A stretch of 64,000 nucleotides of DNA from Saprospiraceae bacterium (lineage in GTDB: Bacteria; Bacteroidota; Bacteroidia; Chitinophagales; Saprospiraceae). Below, piece by piece: positions 10,453 through 20,025 of the stretch. The stretch covers positions 1 through 64,000 of the forward strand of contig JADKBO010000003.1 of the NCBI GenBank assembly GCA_016715105.1, in the 5' to 3' direction. A program made the translations under genes and the position numbers. The notes beneath the pieces were generated by a model. That model was given only the letters and a program-made list of their open reading frames with translations, was not told where the DNA came from and did no database searches. Numbering within the stretch: the stretch's first letter is position 1; every line of letters begins with the position of its first letter.

Positions 10453-12071
10453 CTAGTTTTTGTGTACTATATATTCATTGTATAATCTGAGGTAAACGCC
10501 ATTGCTCCACCCAAAACCATCCTGCACAGGGTATTCTCCCCCACCCGCCTCGAGACTAAGGTCAAAAACGTTGTATTTTTCGACCATTTTGTGGGTATTA
10601 TTATATACTCGTTCATTGTTTTTGATCCAAGACATAGCAATTCTTTTTGCAACTGCTGTTTGGCCATATTTTCTCAAACCTTCTATAGCCATCCATTGTA
10701 AAGGAGCCCAACCATTGGGTGCATCCCATTGTTGACCTGAGTTTACACGTGTGGTTGTAAGGCCTCCTGGTTTTAGAAAATACTTTTCCAGATTTGCTGC
10801 CACTGCTTTTGCCTGATCGTCATTGGCCAATCCAAAAAACAATGGATAAACACCAGCCAAAGTCATTGTTTCCTTTTGTTTACCTTCTTTAAAATCATAG
10901 TCAAAATAAAAACCTTGCTCTTCGTTCCAAAAATATTGATCAAAAATCTCCTTTCTTTTAGCAGCATAACCACCATAAGTCAACATTTTTGTACGATGTC
11001 CTGACTCGATAGCTGCCTTTTCCATGGTTTTTTCCAAATGATATAAAAGAGCATTTAAATCAACTGGAAGGATATCTAAGGTGTGAATAGTTGTCAATGA
11101 TTTGCCATCTTTAAACCATCTGGATGAGAAATCCCAGCCAGATTCTGCACCAGCTCTGAGATTTTTATACACTTCTTCAGGGTTTCTACCAGAAGCTTTT
11201 GCGGTAGCCAGATCTTCCTTGTATGCCTCCGGCCGAGGTGTCGAAAGATCATCATAATAGCGATTGAGTACCACTAGGGTATCCAATCTCACTGTACGAC
11301 CAACAGCCTTTACTCCATCACCAGGTGCTTCATCAATCAATTGGTATTGTGCCATCCAATAAGTGTGTTCTTTTTCCAATTGTGGCAGATATTTTACCAA
11401 AATTTTAGGGTCTTCTTTGGCGTTTGCCAATAAATTGACCATGGCTGCAAAAAATGGGGGTTGCGATCTTCCTAAATAATAAGATCTATTCCCATTGGGT
11501 ATGTGGCCATATTCATCAATCAGGAAGGCAAAATTGTCAACCATCAATTGTATAGTAGAATCTTTTTCTGATACTTCCAGCCCCAACATTGTAAAATAAC
11601 TGTCCCAATAATAGATCTCTCCAAATCGTCCACCCGGTACAATATAAGTATAAGGCAATGGCAACAAAGTCCCTACCTGCACATCTGGTTTTCTCATCAA
11701 AAAAGTCCACAATGTATCAATGTGCTCCGCTGTAGTTTTAGTTGTGTCTACGACAAAAGCATTACCAACAGCTTTAGGTAAATCAAAAAATTCTAAAACA
11801 AAATTTTTGATGTGAAATCCAACTCCATCTTTCTTTTTGCATATTCTTCCATGATTACCGAAGTGGCTTGCTTGGGAATACAGTCAACAAAAGTTTTAGA
11901 GTCTGGAAAGACATTGCCTAGTTGAACTGCCTCAAATAATCCCGGCATATCTACATCAAAAGAGAGATAAGATCTATCCTCTTCGGGAATGATTATTTTT
12001 TCCGGTAAAGGAGTTTCTTTGCAAGAGATGATAAATAATAAGAGCAACAATGAGGTATATAGCTTTTGCAT
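10453..12071 (-). CDS. treA: Trehalase (GH37) lipoprotein, frameshifted
   Basis: Splits trehalose into two glucose units, here probably at the cell envelope: the N-terminus is a lipoprotein signal (LLLLLFIISC). Both trehalase signatures are visible, PGGRFGEIYYWDSY and QWDAPNGWAP. The first 80 or so residues lie in another frame (ORF ending at 11793). One more base in the T5 run at 11834-11838 restores AKKKDGVGFHIKNFVLEFFDLP, which aligns with the family's GFDLRHFV region. Total length of about 540 residues fits periplasmic trehalases. It stands alone, convergent with the anti-sigma gene. Confidence 0.9.
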
Positions 12072-12169
12072 CCTAAATGATTGAAATTCAAAATTATAAA
12101 AATAATCAAACTTGGAGAAGCATTTGTGTGACGCCCCAGATAAGGCAAATTCAGGATGGTTGCAGAATT

Positions 12170-13213
12170 CTATTCTCTATTTGCAAGTTGACCACATGCT
12201 GCGTCAATGTCTTTACCTCGGCTTCTTCTTACTGAAATCATGACGCCTTTACTTCTTACGTAACGTGCAAATTCATCTACTTGCTCTTGTCTGGCTTTGG
12301 TAAGGGTCACTCCTTCTACCGTATTATACTCAATCACATTCACTTTTACCGGGAATCTAGAACAAAGTTTGACCAGATTTTTGGCGTCTTCTATGCCTTC
12401 ATTAAAACCATCAAAGGCAATGTATTCATAAGAAATTCTATTGCCAGTAGTTGTGTGAAAATAATGAATGGCGTCCATCAAAACTTCCAAATTGTTTTGC
12501 TCATTGATGGGCATTATTTCATTTCGCTTTACATCATCCGGTGCGTGTAAAGAAAGAGCCAGGTTGAATTTCACTCCATCATCAGCCAGTTTTCTGATCA
12601 TTTTTGCAATGCCTGCTGTGCTGACGGTAATTCTTTTGGGTGACATACCCAATCCTTCAGGGCTAGTAATCATGGCCACACTTTCCATCATGCTGGCATA
12701 TGTCAAAAGTGGTTCACCCATACCCATGTAAACGATATTAGTGATATTTTTGCCAAAGTGTTCCAAACACTGTTTGTTTACCTGAACAACCTGGTCATAA
12801 ATTTCAGCTGTATCTAAATTGCGGACTCGTTTCATTTGACCCGTGGCACAAAAAGAACACGTGAGGCTACAACCCACCTGACAAGAAATACAAACAGTAT
12901 ATCGATCATCTTCAGGCACAGGAATGAGGACGGATTCGATCATAAAACCATCGTGCAATCTGAATCTACTCTTCATAGTTCCATCTTCACTTTTTTGGAC
13001 TTTATCCAAAGTGATAGACCTTATTTCGTAAGACTCAGCTAACTGTACTCGCAGATTTTTGGATAAATTGGACATTTCCTCAAAGTCGGTAGCTCCCTTT
13101 TTCCAAAGCCACTCGTAAAGTTGTTTGGCTCTAAATTTGGGTTCGCCCAAAGAGGCAAAAACAAGTTCTGTATCTGCTTTTGAAAGTTTCCTTATGTCTA
13201 ATTTTTCTGCCAA
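12170..13213 (-). CDS. rlmN: 23S rRNA (adenine-2503-C2)-methyltransferase RlmN
   Basis: Radical-SAM enzyme that methylates A2503 of 23S rRNA and A37 of some tRNAs. The radical-SAM cluster motif CSLTCSFC followed by ATGQ is at about residue 111. The catalytic C-terminal cysteine is in DAACGQL near the end. GMGEPLL and LSLHAPDD motifs are present. Length of 347 is normal. The start appears to be TTG at 13213, six bases after the rluB stop; no ATG lies nearby, and the N-terminus AEKLDIRKLS fits the family. Last gene of a leftward block. Confidence 0.95.
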   Translation of the reverse strand: MAEKLDIRKLSKADTELVFASLGEPKFRAKQLYEWLWKKGATDFEEMSNLSKNLRVQLAESYEIRSITLDKVQKSEDGTMKSRFRLHDGFMIESVLIPVPEDDRYTVCISCQVGCSLTCSFCATGQMKRVRNLDTAEIYDQVVQVNKQCLEHFGKNITNIVYMGMGEPLLTYASMMESVAMITSPEGLGMSPKRITVSTAGIAKMIRKLADDGVKFNLALSLHAPDDVKRNEIMPINEQNNLEVLMDAIHYFHTTTGNRISYEYIAFDGFNEGIEDAKNLVKLCSRFPVKVNVIEYNTVEGVTLTKARQEQVDEFARYVRSKGVMISVRRSRGKDIDAACGQLANRE

Positions 13214-13218
13214 ATCCG

Positions 13219-14247
13219 TTAGATTTTCTTGCCTTTGCCAGAAAAATGTTTGAGCATGATGATTTCCTGATCTTCCAATTGTCTGAAAAATCCCCTAGGT
13301 AAATCTTTTTTCGTCAGCCCTGCATAATAAATGCGATCGAGCTTTATAACCTCATAACCAAGATGTTCGAATATTCTTCTTACAATGCGGTTTCTGCCTA
13401 TGTGAATGGTAAGAATGATTTCATCTTTTTTCCCATCATTGAAGTTTACATCATCCACCTCAGCTTTGCCATCTTCTAGTGTAAGCCCCTCCTTTATTTG
13501 TTCTAAGTCTCTGGTTGTGAGATTTTTATCAAGAGTAGCCAAGTATATTTTCTTCACCATATTGGCAGGGTGTGCCAGATTGGTAGAAAGGTCACCATCG
13601 TTAGTCAATAACAATAAACCGGTGGTATTACGATCTAATCTGCCAACGGGATAGATGCGTTGGTCTACTTTGTGTTGTACCAAGTCGAGGACCGTTTTAC
13701 GACCTTTTTCGTCTTTGGAAGAAGTGATGACATTTTTAGGTTTATTCATCAAAATGTAGATCTTTTTGGACTCAACCTTGAGAACTTTGTTGAGATAAGT
13801 AACTACATCATGCTCCTTGACAACATAAGAAGGGTCACTATTTACAACGTCATTGACTTTTATTTCACCTGCTTTGACCAATTCTGCAGCTGCTCTTCTG
13901 GAACAAATTCCTGACTGAGCAACGTATTTATTGAGCCTTACATTTTCTTCAAACTTTGCAGGTGGAAGAACAGGCTTTTGGTCTTTAACGGATTTTTTTA
14001 ACTCCTTCTTTGGTTCTTCTCTGACAATGCCAGCCTTTTTATCAGCAAAACGCTCTGCATCTTCTTCAAATTTTTTGAGTTTTTCAGGAAACGACTTGGC
14101 TATTTTACCAAATAACACATCACCCTTTTTTTCTTTCTTTTTCTGAAAGGCAGAAAAATCACCTGCGTCCTTTTTTGACTTGCCTAAAGTGCCCCCTTCT
14201 TTGAAACGAGGTTTTTTATCCGAATCTTTACTTTTACCTTTTGCCAT
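13219..14247 (-). CDS. rluB: 23S/16S rRNA pseudouridine synthase, RluB/RsuA family
   Basis: Converts a uridine in ribosomal RNA to pseudouridine. Lysine-rich disordered N-terminal extension (about 1-100), S4 RNA-binding domain (about 103-160, VRLNKYVAQSGICSRR), then the catalytic domain with GRLDRNTTGLLLLTNDG, in which Asp is the catalytic residue. The 100-residue basic extension is common in Bacteroidota homologues. Its stop is six bases before rlmN, so two rRNA-modifying enzymes are co-transcribed. Confidence 0.92.
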   Translation of the reverse strand: MAKGKSKDSDKKPRFKEGGTLGKSKKDAGDFSAFQKKKEKKGDVLFGKIAKSFPEKLKKFEEDAERFADKKAGIVREEPKKELKKSVKDQKPVLPPAKFEENVRLNKYVAQSGICSRRAAAELVKAGEIKVNDVVNSDPSYVVKEHDVVTYLNKVLKVESKKIYILMNKPKNVITSSKDEKGRKTVLDLVQHKVDQRIYPVGRLDRNTTGLLLLTNDGDLSTNLAHPANMVKKIYLATLDKNLTTRDLEQIKEGLTLEDGKAEVDDVNFNDGKKDEIILTIHIGRNRIVRRIFEHLGYEVIKLDRIYYAGLTKKDLPRGFFRQLEDQEIIMLKHFSGKGKKI

Positions 14248-14284
14248 TTGTTATTTGCAGCCTATTTGCAGGCTACAAGATATT

Positions 14285-15688
14285 TTATATGTGTAATGCT
14301 CTGTTGTCAGTTGCTGCCAATGCTGCTTCCTTTACTGCTTCCGTATAAGTTGGGTGTGGGTGACAAATTCTGGCCATGTCCTCAGCAGTAGCTTTAAATT
14401 CCATCAATGCCACAGCTTCCATGATTACATCAGCGACCCTTGGTCCCACCATGTGTACACCAAGAAGTTCGTCCGTTTCAGCGTGGGCCAAAACCTTTAC
14501 CATACCGTCAGTGTCCATACTTGCTCTCGCCCTTCCCAAAGCTTTGAAAGGGAACTTGCCACTTTTATAAGGAATATTAGCTGCTTTAAGTTCTTCTTCT
14601 GTTTTACCCACTGCGCTCACCTCTGGCCAAGTATAAACCACTCCTGGGATGAGGTTGTAATCAATGTGTGGTTTTTGTCCGGCGATCGATTCTGCAATAA
14701 AAACGCCTTCTTCTTCAGCTTTATGTGCCAACATGGCTCCTTTTATCACATCTCCAATGGCATAAATTCCTGCAACATTGGTTTGCAAATGTGCATCAAC
14801 TGCTATCCTACCCCTTTCATCTAGTTGTATTCCAACTTTTTCTAATCCTAGTCCTTCTGTGTATGGTTTTCTTCCGATGGCAATGAGGCAATAATCTGTT
14901 TTTATTTCTTGTGCGTCGCCACCACTTACCGGTTCAAATGTTACAGTAGCAGCTGTTTTAGTTCCTTTTACGCCAGTCACTTTATTACTGAAATGAAAAG
15001 TCATTCCAAGTTTTTTCAGAGAACGAGTCAACTCCTTTGCACAATCATTATCCATACCAGGCAATATCCGATCTTGAAATTCTATAACGTCTACCTTTGT
15101 GCCCAATCTTGCAAAAACGCTACCCAATTCCAGTCCAATGACACCAGCTCCAATGATGACCATTGATTTGGGCAATTTTTCTATTTGGAGTGCCTCTGTG
15201 GAAGTGATGACCCTCACTTTATCATAATTCATAGCAGCTGGAGTGATGGGTTTTGACCCAGTAGCAATGACTACCTTCGATGTAGTAATTTGCTCTGTTG
15301 AGCCATCTGCTTTGGTAATGAGTATGTTGTTTGCATCCACGAAAGAACCCAAACCAGTGAAGACATCAATTTTATTTTTCTTCATCAAAAATTCTACACC
15401 TTTACAAGTTTGATCTACCACATCATTTTTCCTTTTGATCATTTGTGGTAAATTGATCTTCAAACCTGTGGCTTCGATACCATGCTCTGTAAAAGTATGG
15501 GTAGCATTATGAAAATGCTCAGAACTATCTAATAATGCTTTGGAAGGAATACAACCTACGTTGAGGCAAGTGCCCCCCAAGGTATTGTATTTTTCTATGA
15601 TAGCAGTTTTAAGGCCAAGTTGTGCGCACCTGATCGCTCCAACATATCCTCCTGGCCCTGAACCTATCACAACAACATCATAACTCAT
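14285..15688 (-). CDS. lpdA: Dihydrolipoyl dehydrogenase (E3)
   Basis: FAD-dependent E3 subunit of 2-oxoacid dehydrogenase complexes and the glycine cleavage system, reoxidising dihydrolipoamide with NAD+. FAD motif VVIGSGPGGYVGA at residue 5; redox disulfide in GGTCLNVGC at about 40; NAD motif GAGVIGLELGSVF at about 182; C-terminal interface motif HPHPTYTEA with the catalytic His-Glu. Length of 467 is typical. It sits apart from E1/E2 genes. Confidence 0.96.
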   Translation of the reverse strand: MSYDVVVIGSGPGGYVGAIRCAQLGLKTAIIEKYNTLGGTCLNVGCIPSKALLDSSEHFHNATHTFTEHGIEATGLKINLPQMIKRKNDVVDQTCKGVEFLMKKNKIDVFTGLGSFVDANNILITKADGSTEQITTSKVVIATGSKPITPAAMNYDKVRVITSTEALQIEKLPKSMVIIGAGVIGLELGSVFARLGTKVDVIEFQDRILPGMDNDCAKELTRSLKKLGMTFHFSNKVTGVKGTKTAATVTFEPVSGGDAQEIKTDYCLIAIGRKPYTEGLGLEKVGIQLDERGRIAVDAHLQTNVAGIYAIGDVIKGAMLAHKAEEEGVFIAESIAGQKPHIDYNLIPGVVYTWPEVSAVGKTEEELKAANIPYKSGKFPFKALGRARASMDTDGMVKVLAHAETDELLGVHMVGPRVADVIMEAVALMEFKATAEDMARICHPHPTYTEAVKEAALAATDNRALHI

Positions 15689-15761
15689 AATTTATAATTT
15701 CTATCTATTTTTTAAAAATATGATTCTAATTTAGAACAACGGATCAATTATAAAAGATCGA

Positions 15762-17213
15762 CTAAGCAGGATTTTCTTTTGCAGGTCCTCCTGGTTTGCC
15801 TCCTTTATTTCCTCTGAATTTGTTGAAGTTTTTCTTCTTCTTATGAGGCCCCTGTTGCTGATTGTTATTTGGCTGTCCAGCAGGCTTTGGACTTACTTCC
15901 CCCGGTACATTGTTACTATCAGCAGCGCGTTCTGGCCTAGGTTTTGGTGGCCTATTTTGTCTAGCAGGATCCTGAGATTTTATGGCCTGATCAGGATTTC
16001 TTTCACCATTTGATTGTTCTCTTGGTGGTCTTTCAGGGCCTCTGTTATTGTCTCTAGGAGGGCGGTTTTCTTGATTTCTTGGGTTTGGATTTCTATCTCC
16101 TTCCCGCTTGCGATTGTCTTTATTTTTCTTTTTCTTTCTGATGTTTGGAAGTTCTATTTCTCCAGTTACATCAGCATAGCCAATCTCTTGCTCTTTCTCT
16201 ATTTGTGGCACAGAAAACGCTGTGAGATCTTCAGGTAAAGTACCTTTGGCATTGAGCGCTAATATTTCTTTGACTCTTTCTTTATCTAGAGGGTGGAAAA
16301 CACCTTTCATATTGAAGTCTTCATAAACATAAAACATCAATCCTTTAAAGATGTCTGTTTTCACCAAATGAGCCTTCCCTTTTTTGGTATTGATGGTGTC
16401 TGCATGGGTTGGAAAATATTGCAATTCGTCCATGTAAGTATCCAACTCGTAATTGAGACAACATTTCAATCTACCGCACTGGCCAGATAGTTTAGTCTGG
16501 TTGATGGCTATATTTTGGTATCTGGCAGCAGATGTATTGACAGATCTAAAATCTGAAAGCCATGTAGAACAACAAAGCTCTCTACCACAACTTCCCAAAC
16601 CTCCGATTCTGGCACTTTCTTGTCTGGAACCAATTTGCCTCATTTCAATTTTCACTCTGAACTCTTTGGCATAAACCCTGACCAGTTCCCTGAAATCTAC
16701 ACGCCCATTTGCTGTATAAAAAAAGGTTGCTTTTCTGAGGTCGCCTTGATATTCTACATCACCAAGTTTCATTTCCAAACCCAAGGTGCGAGCAATAGCC
16801 CTTGCTTGCACCAAAGAATCTTTCTCCATATTACGAGCTTCATTGAGTTTTTCCAAATCTCGCTCATTCGCTCTTCTGATCACTTTGTATAAAACTCTAT
16901 CCTCAGTGATTGCCTTCTTTTTCATTTGTAGCCTCACCAATTCACCCATCAAAGAAATACGACCGACGTCGTAACCTGTCTGAGCTTCTACCAAAATATG
17001 ATCACCTGTATTATAATGGCCAGGACCTTGTTCGTTTTTAAATATTTCTTTCCTAGCCCCATTTTTAAATGAAACTTCCATATAATTGTACTCTGTGGCA
17101 TCACTCAATTCGAGCGTACTGATCCAATCATATGTATTCATTTTATTACATCCGCCGCTGCCACAATGGCCTTTATTTCCGCATCCCTCTGGACTACAAC
17201 TAGTACATCCCAT
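15762..17213 (-). CDS. ricT: PSP1-domain iron-sulfur protein RicT (YaaT)
   Basis: 483 aa. The conserved core holds the PSP1 domain and two cysteine groups, GSCGRELCCSTW (about 208-218) and CGRLKCCLNYE (about 243-253), which match the Fe-S cysteines of the RicA/F/T complex known from Bacillus to affect RNase Y-dependent mRNA decay. The N-terminus has an extra Cys/Gly cluster (CTSCSPEGCG, CGSGGC). The C-terminal 130 residues are low-complexity, rich in Pro, Arg, Asn and Lys and probably disordered. It starts 9 bases after holB; the same holB-ricT neighbourhood exists in Bacillus. No RicA or RicF is seen here, so its role in Bacteroidota is open. Confidence 0.88.
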   Translation of the reverse strand: MGCTSCSPEGCGNKGHCGSGGCNKMNTYDWISTLELSDATEYNYMEVSFKNGARKEIFKNEQGPGHYNTGDHILVEAQTGYDVGRISLMGELVRLQMKKKAITEDRVLYKVIRRANERDLEKLNEARNMEKDSLVQARAIARTLGLEMKLGDVEYQGDLRKATFFYTANGRVDFRELVRVYAKEFRVKIEMRQIGSRQESARIGGLGSCGRELCCSTWLSDFRSVNTSAARYQNIAINQTKLSGQCGRLKCCLNYELDTYMDELQYFPTHADTINTKKGKAHLVKTDIFKGLMFYVYEDFNMKGVFHPLDKERVKEILALNAKGTLPEDLTAFSVPQIEKEQEIGYADVTGEIELPNIRKKKKNKDNRKREGDRNPNPRNQENRPPRDNNRGPERPPREQSNGERNPDQAIKSQDPARQNRPPKPRPERAADSNNVPGEVSPKPAGQPNNNQQQGPHKKKKNFNKFRGNKGGKPGGPAKENPA

Positions 17214-17221
17214 TTACAATT

Positions 17222-18383
17222 CTAGTTTTGATACGCAAAGTTAAACTTCTCAACGTAGTTATTAACCTTATTCTTTAAAATATCCCCGATGGCCAGCGTA
17301 TCTGCCATCCAAAGCACTTTGGGATTTGCATTTCTTGATATGGCATAAATCATGGTTTCAAGGATTTCTGCTATGGATTCTATTTTTGACAATTCCAAAA
17401 TGGCACTCAGCTTTGTAGAAGTTTCTATTTCAGTGTTGCTCATCCTTGGAGTCATACCTGTTGTCTTCCAGAAAACAAATTCTCTCAAAAAATGCAAACC
17501 ATACTCCAAAAACTGTAGTTGTTGATCAGTAGCCATTGAAGTCATTTGCACCACTGTTTGCCCTGTTTCTGCTGCGTCTCCTTTGTAAGCTGCACGTAGC
17601 CATGCAAATAATAAATCTGAAAACAATTGATCTGTGCCATTGTATAGTCTGAGAGCCTTAGACATGTTTCCCGCTGAAAGACGGACGATTTCTGCGATGC
17701 TTTCCTGGTCATTTGCACCTTTCTTTTGAAGCATGCCTGTGATATCCTCATCACTAAACATCTCCACTTTTACCAATTGACATCTGGATAAAATCGTAGG
17801 CAAAATCCTATTTTGATCTTCAGAAACTAAAATCAGATACGTGTCATCAGTAGGTTCTTCAATCAATTTGAGTAACCTATTTCCTTCTTTTCCCAAATAT
17901 TCCGGCAACCAAATCATCATCACTTTTGGCCCATCAGAAAATGCCTGCATGCCCAGTTTTTGGATAATTTCGTTGCATTCTCTAGTATTGATGTTTGGTT
18001 TGCTATCACCTCCCATAGCTACCGTCCAATCAAAAATATTTACATATGGATTTTCCAAAATCAATTTACGCCAATCTGCCACAAATGCATTGCTGGTAGT
18101 CTCTTCTCTTTTGAGTCCATCTTTTTTGATTACCGGAAAAGTCAAATGAAAATCGGGATGTATGAAACGATGTGATAGATTGCACGATTTGCAGACGCCA
18201 CAACTATCACCATTTTGTCTGTCTTCGCAAAAAATGTAGGAAATGTAGGCCAATGCAACAGCCAAAGAGCCACTTCCTTCTAGGCCCAAAAACAACTGCG
18301 CATGAGGTATTCTTGCTTCATCAACCTGTCTGGTCAAAAAATCCTTGGTTCCCCTTTTTTGAGGGTATATCTGCAAACTTCAT
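17222..18383 (-). CDS. holB: DNA polymerase III delta' subunit, frameshifted near the start
   Basis: Clamp-loader subunit. The AAA+ fold starts RIPHAQLFLGLEGSGSLA (a degenerate P-loop, normal for delta'). The zinc-binding cysteines are in CGVCKSCN, and sensor-type EPTDDTYLILVSEDQNRILPTI follows. In the raw frame the protein starts at an odd TTG. I place the start at the ATG at 18381-18383 (MKFADIPSKKG), which enters the main frame if one base is removed from the C4/T6 run at 18351-18360. The corrected N-terminus then reads like other delta' proteins. Its start lies 4 bases after the gpx stop. Confidence 0.87.
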
Positions 18384-18387
18384 AAAT

Positions 18388-18927
18388 TTAATTTTCTACC
18401 CAAGAAACGATCTTTTCGTCCAAGGGTGCGACATTGGAAGGTAGTGAATTTACTAAATTCCCGCGTTCATCGATTAAAAATTTGTGGAAATTCCACCCAA
18501 CTTCATTATCTGAAACACCATTATTGGTCTTGAGGCACAACCAATCATATAAAGGATGTCTGTCCGACTTTATGCCCACTTTTTGGGTGATGGGAAAAGT
18601 AACTCCAAAATTCATGGTACAGAAATTCAAAATTTCAGCTTCTGTACCTGGTTCCTGTCCTCCAAAATCATTACATGGCACACCCAAAACTACTAATTTG
18701 TCTTTATGAGCCAAATACAACTTTTGCAAGTCATCATATTGAGGAGTGAATCCGCATTGTGAAGCAACATTTACAATCAATAACTTTTTCCCCTTAAACT
18801 TTTTCAAATCCATTTGGTCTCCATCAATGTCTTTGATTTTAATATCATAAAAAGCTGGATCTGGCATAGGTATATTTTTGCTTGGTGTACATGCCACTAA
18901 AAGGCACAATATGAAGAATTTTATCAT
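18388..18927 (-). CDS. Glutathione peroxidase-family thiol peroxidase, lipoprotein
   Basis: 179 aa with an N-terminal lipoprotein signal (FFILCLLVAC). The thioredoxin-fold peroxidase motifs are clear: NVASQCGFTPQY with the peroxidatic Cys, CNDFGGQEPG with the Gln, and a WNFHKFLID segment with the Trp of the catalytic tetrad. Bacterial members mostly use thioredoxin rather than glutathione and reduce hydrogen peroxide and lipid peroxides. Envelope anchoring is inferred. It is the first gene of the leftward block that continues with holB. Confidence 0.9.
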   Translation of the reverse strand: MIKFFILCLLVACTPSKNIPMPDPAFYDIKIKDIDGDQMDLKKFKGKKLLIVNVASQCGFTPQYDDLQKLYLAHKDKLVVLGVPCNDFGGQEPGTEAEILNFCTMNFGVTFPITQKVGIKSDRHPLYDWLCLKTNNGVSDNEVGWNFHKFLIDERGNLVNSLPSNVAPLDEKIVSWVEN

Positions 18928-19256
18928 TTCAAAAAATTTTTGTCACAAATTGATCGGACTTAAGTATTAGTCACAAATTTAAACGTAACTTTTCAATACA
19001 CTGTTTTAATGGAGTGTCCTTTTTGAGAAATTTTATATGGTTGTTTCAAAATTTAAAAATATTCACTTTGGATAATCGATGCTTTTTCCATAAAACACCT
19101 TCAAAATTTATTTAAAATCGAACAATTACAAAGGCATACAATATTCTGGAAATCAATAATTTACAATGCAACACTTTGGCCCTTTACCTTTCTGAATAAA
19201 TGCTGAATTTTTATATGATATTGTGTTACAAAAAACATATGTCACCTCCTAAGCAG
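18928..19256. other. Divergent intergenic region
   Basis: AT-rich spacer between the leftward gpx block and a rightward lipoprotein gene. It must hold both promoters. I see only the -7 box listed next, no RNA gene and no clear hairpin. Confidence 0.4.
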
Positions 19257-19264
19257 TAGCTTTG
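19257..19264 (+). promoter_or_regulatory. -7 promoter box for the small lipoprotein gene
   Basis: TAGCTTTG matches TAnnTTTG exactly, 27 bases before the ATG. No TTTG lies at the expected distance upstream, so the -33 element is missing or weak. Confidence 0.45.
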
Positions 19265-19291
19265 CAACTTCAAAATTAAAAAATATTAGAA

Positions 19292-19834
19292 ATGAAAAAA
19301 TTAGGAATTTTCTTACTGTTTGTTTCTTTGGTTGCTTGTAAAAATGTTGAGCAATACAAAGCAGGTATCGAAGAATTGGGTTCAAAATGGGAGGCTACAA
19401 CTGCTTCATTCACTGGCTTTGCATCTACAGTTGAAACTGAAAACAAAGCTTTTGCTTCAATGAACGATAGTTTGATGGTTGACTCTATGGCTTTCGCAAA
19501 ATTGGCTCCAGATGCACAAACAAAATTAAACGATGCTAAAGCTGCATTTACAAATGCTGGTGCAGGATATGCAAGTTTACTTACTGACATCAGTGGTTTT
19601 ACTACAGAATGGGCTGCTAAAGGTGCTGAAGTTACTGCACTTAAAGATGGTCTTGCTGCTGGTAAATTGGAAGGTGATGTTGCTGCTAAAATTGCAGAAT
19701 TGACCAACTATGTTACTGAGTCAGAAGGTAAATTAGGTACATTGACTGAAACTTTGAAAAATGTAAAAGAAGGAGTTACCAATAGTTTTGTAAATTACAA
19801 AAACTTGATAGCTCAGTATTTACCAAAGAAATAA
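19292..19834 (+). CDS. Small alpha-helical lipoprotein of unknown function
   Basis: 180 aa. Lipoprotein signal MKKLGIFLLFVSLVAC, then an Ala/Thr/Lys/Glu-rich helical chain with heptad-like spacing over most of its length. No known domain recognised. Codon use is strongly biased (Ala GCT/GCA, Thr ACT/ACA, Lys AAA), and the gene is a single transcription unit with an exact -7 box and a strong terminator. Both hint at high expression. An abundant outer-membrane lipoprotein is possible but unproven. Confidence 0.75.
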   Translation: MKKLGIFLLFVSLVACKNVEQYKAGIEELGSKWEATTASFTGFASTVETENKAFASMNDSLMVDSMAFAKLAPDAQTKLNDAKAAFTNAGAGYASLLTDISGFTTEWAAKGAEVTALKDGLAAGKLEGDVAAKIAELTNYVTESEGKLGTLTETLKNVKEGVTNSFVNYKNLIAQYLPKK

Positions 19835-19863
19835 TCTTGAGTAGTTACTTTCTCAAAAGATTT

Positions 19864-19896
19864 AAAGGGAGTTTGTTCGCGCAGACTCCCTTTTTT
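19864..19896 (+). terminator. Intrinsic terminator of the small lipoprotein gene
   Basis: Stem AAAGGGAGTTTG with CAGACTCCCTTT (one G-U pair), 6-base loop TTCGCG, followed by a T6 run. Confidence 0.9.
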
Positions 19897-19983
19897 GTTG
19901 CATAAATGTCTGAAATTTACATCCATATTTCTGCTTTGGTCATTCAGTCTCTTTGACTTCTTCTATTCTTCCGTAAAAAGCAG

Positions 19984-19991
19984 TAACTTTG
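19984..19991 (+). promoter_or_regulatory. -7 promoter box for alanine dehydrogenase
   Basis: TAACTTTG fits TAnnTTTG exactly, 34 bases before the ATG. The nearest upstream TTTG (19952-19955) is 28 bases away, farther than the usual spacing. Confidence 0.4.
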
Positions 19992-20025
19992 TATACTTTT
20001 TTTAAAAAACTCCATTCTTCAACTT

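Noticed and set aside
12170..14247. rlmN/rluB as possible antibiotic-resistance (Cfr) cluster
   Set aside because: The radical-SAM protein has the RlmN-type motifs and length, and sits with housekeeping genes; nothing specific to Cfr is seen.
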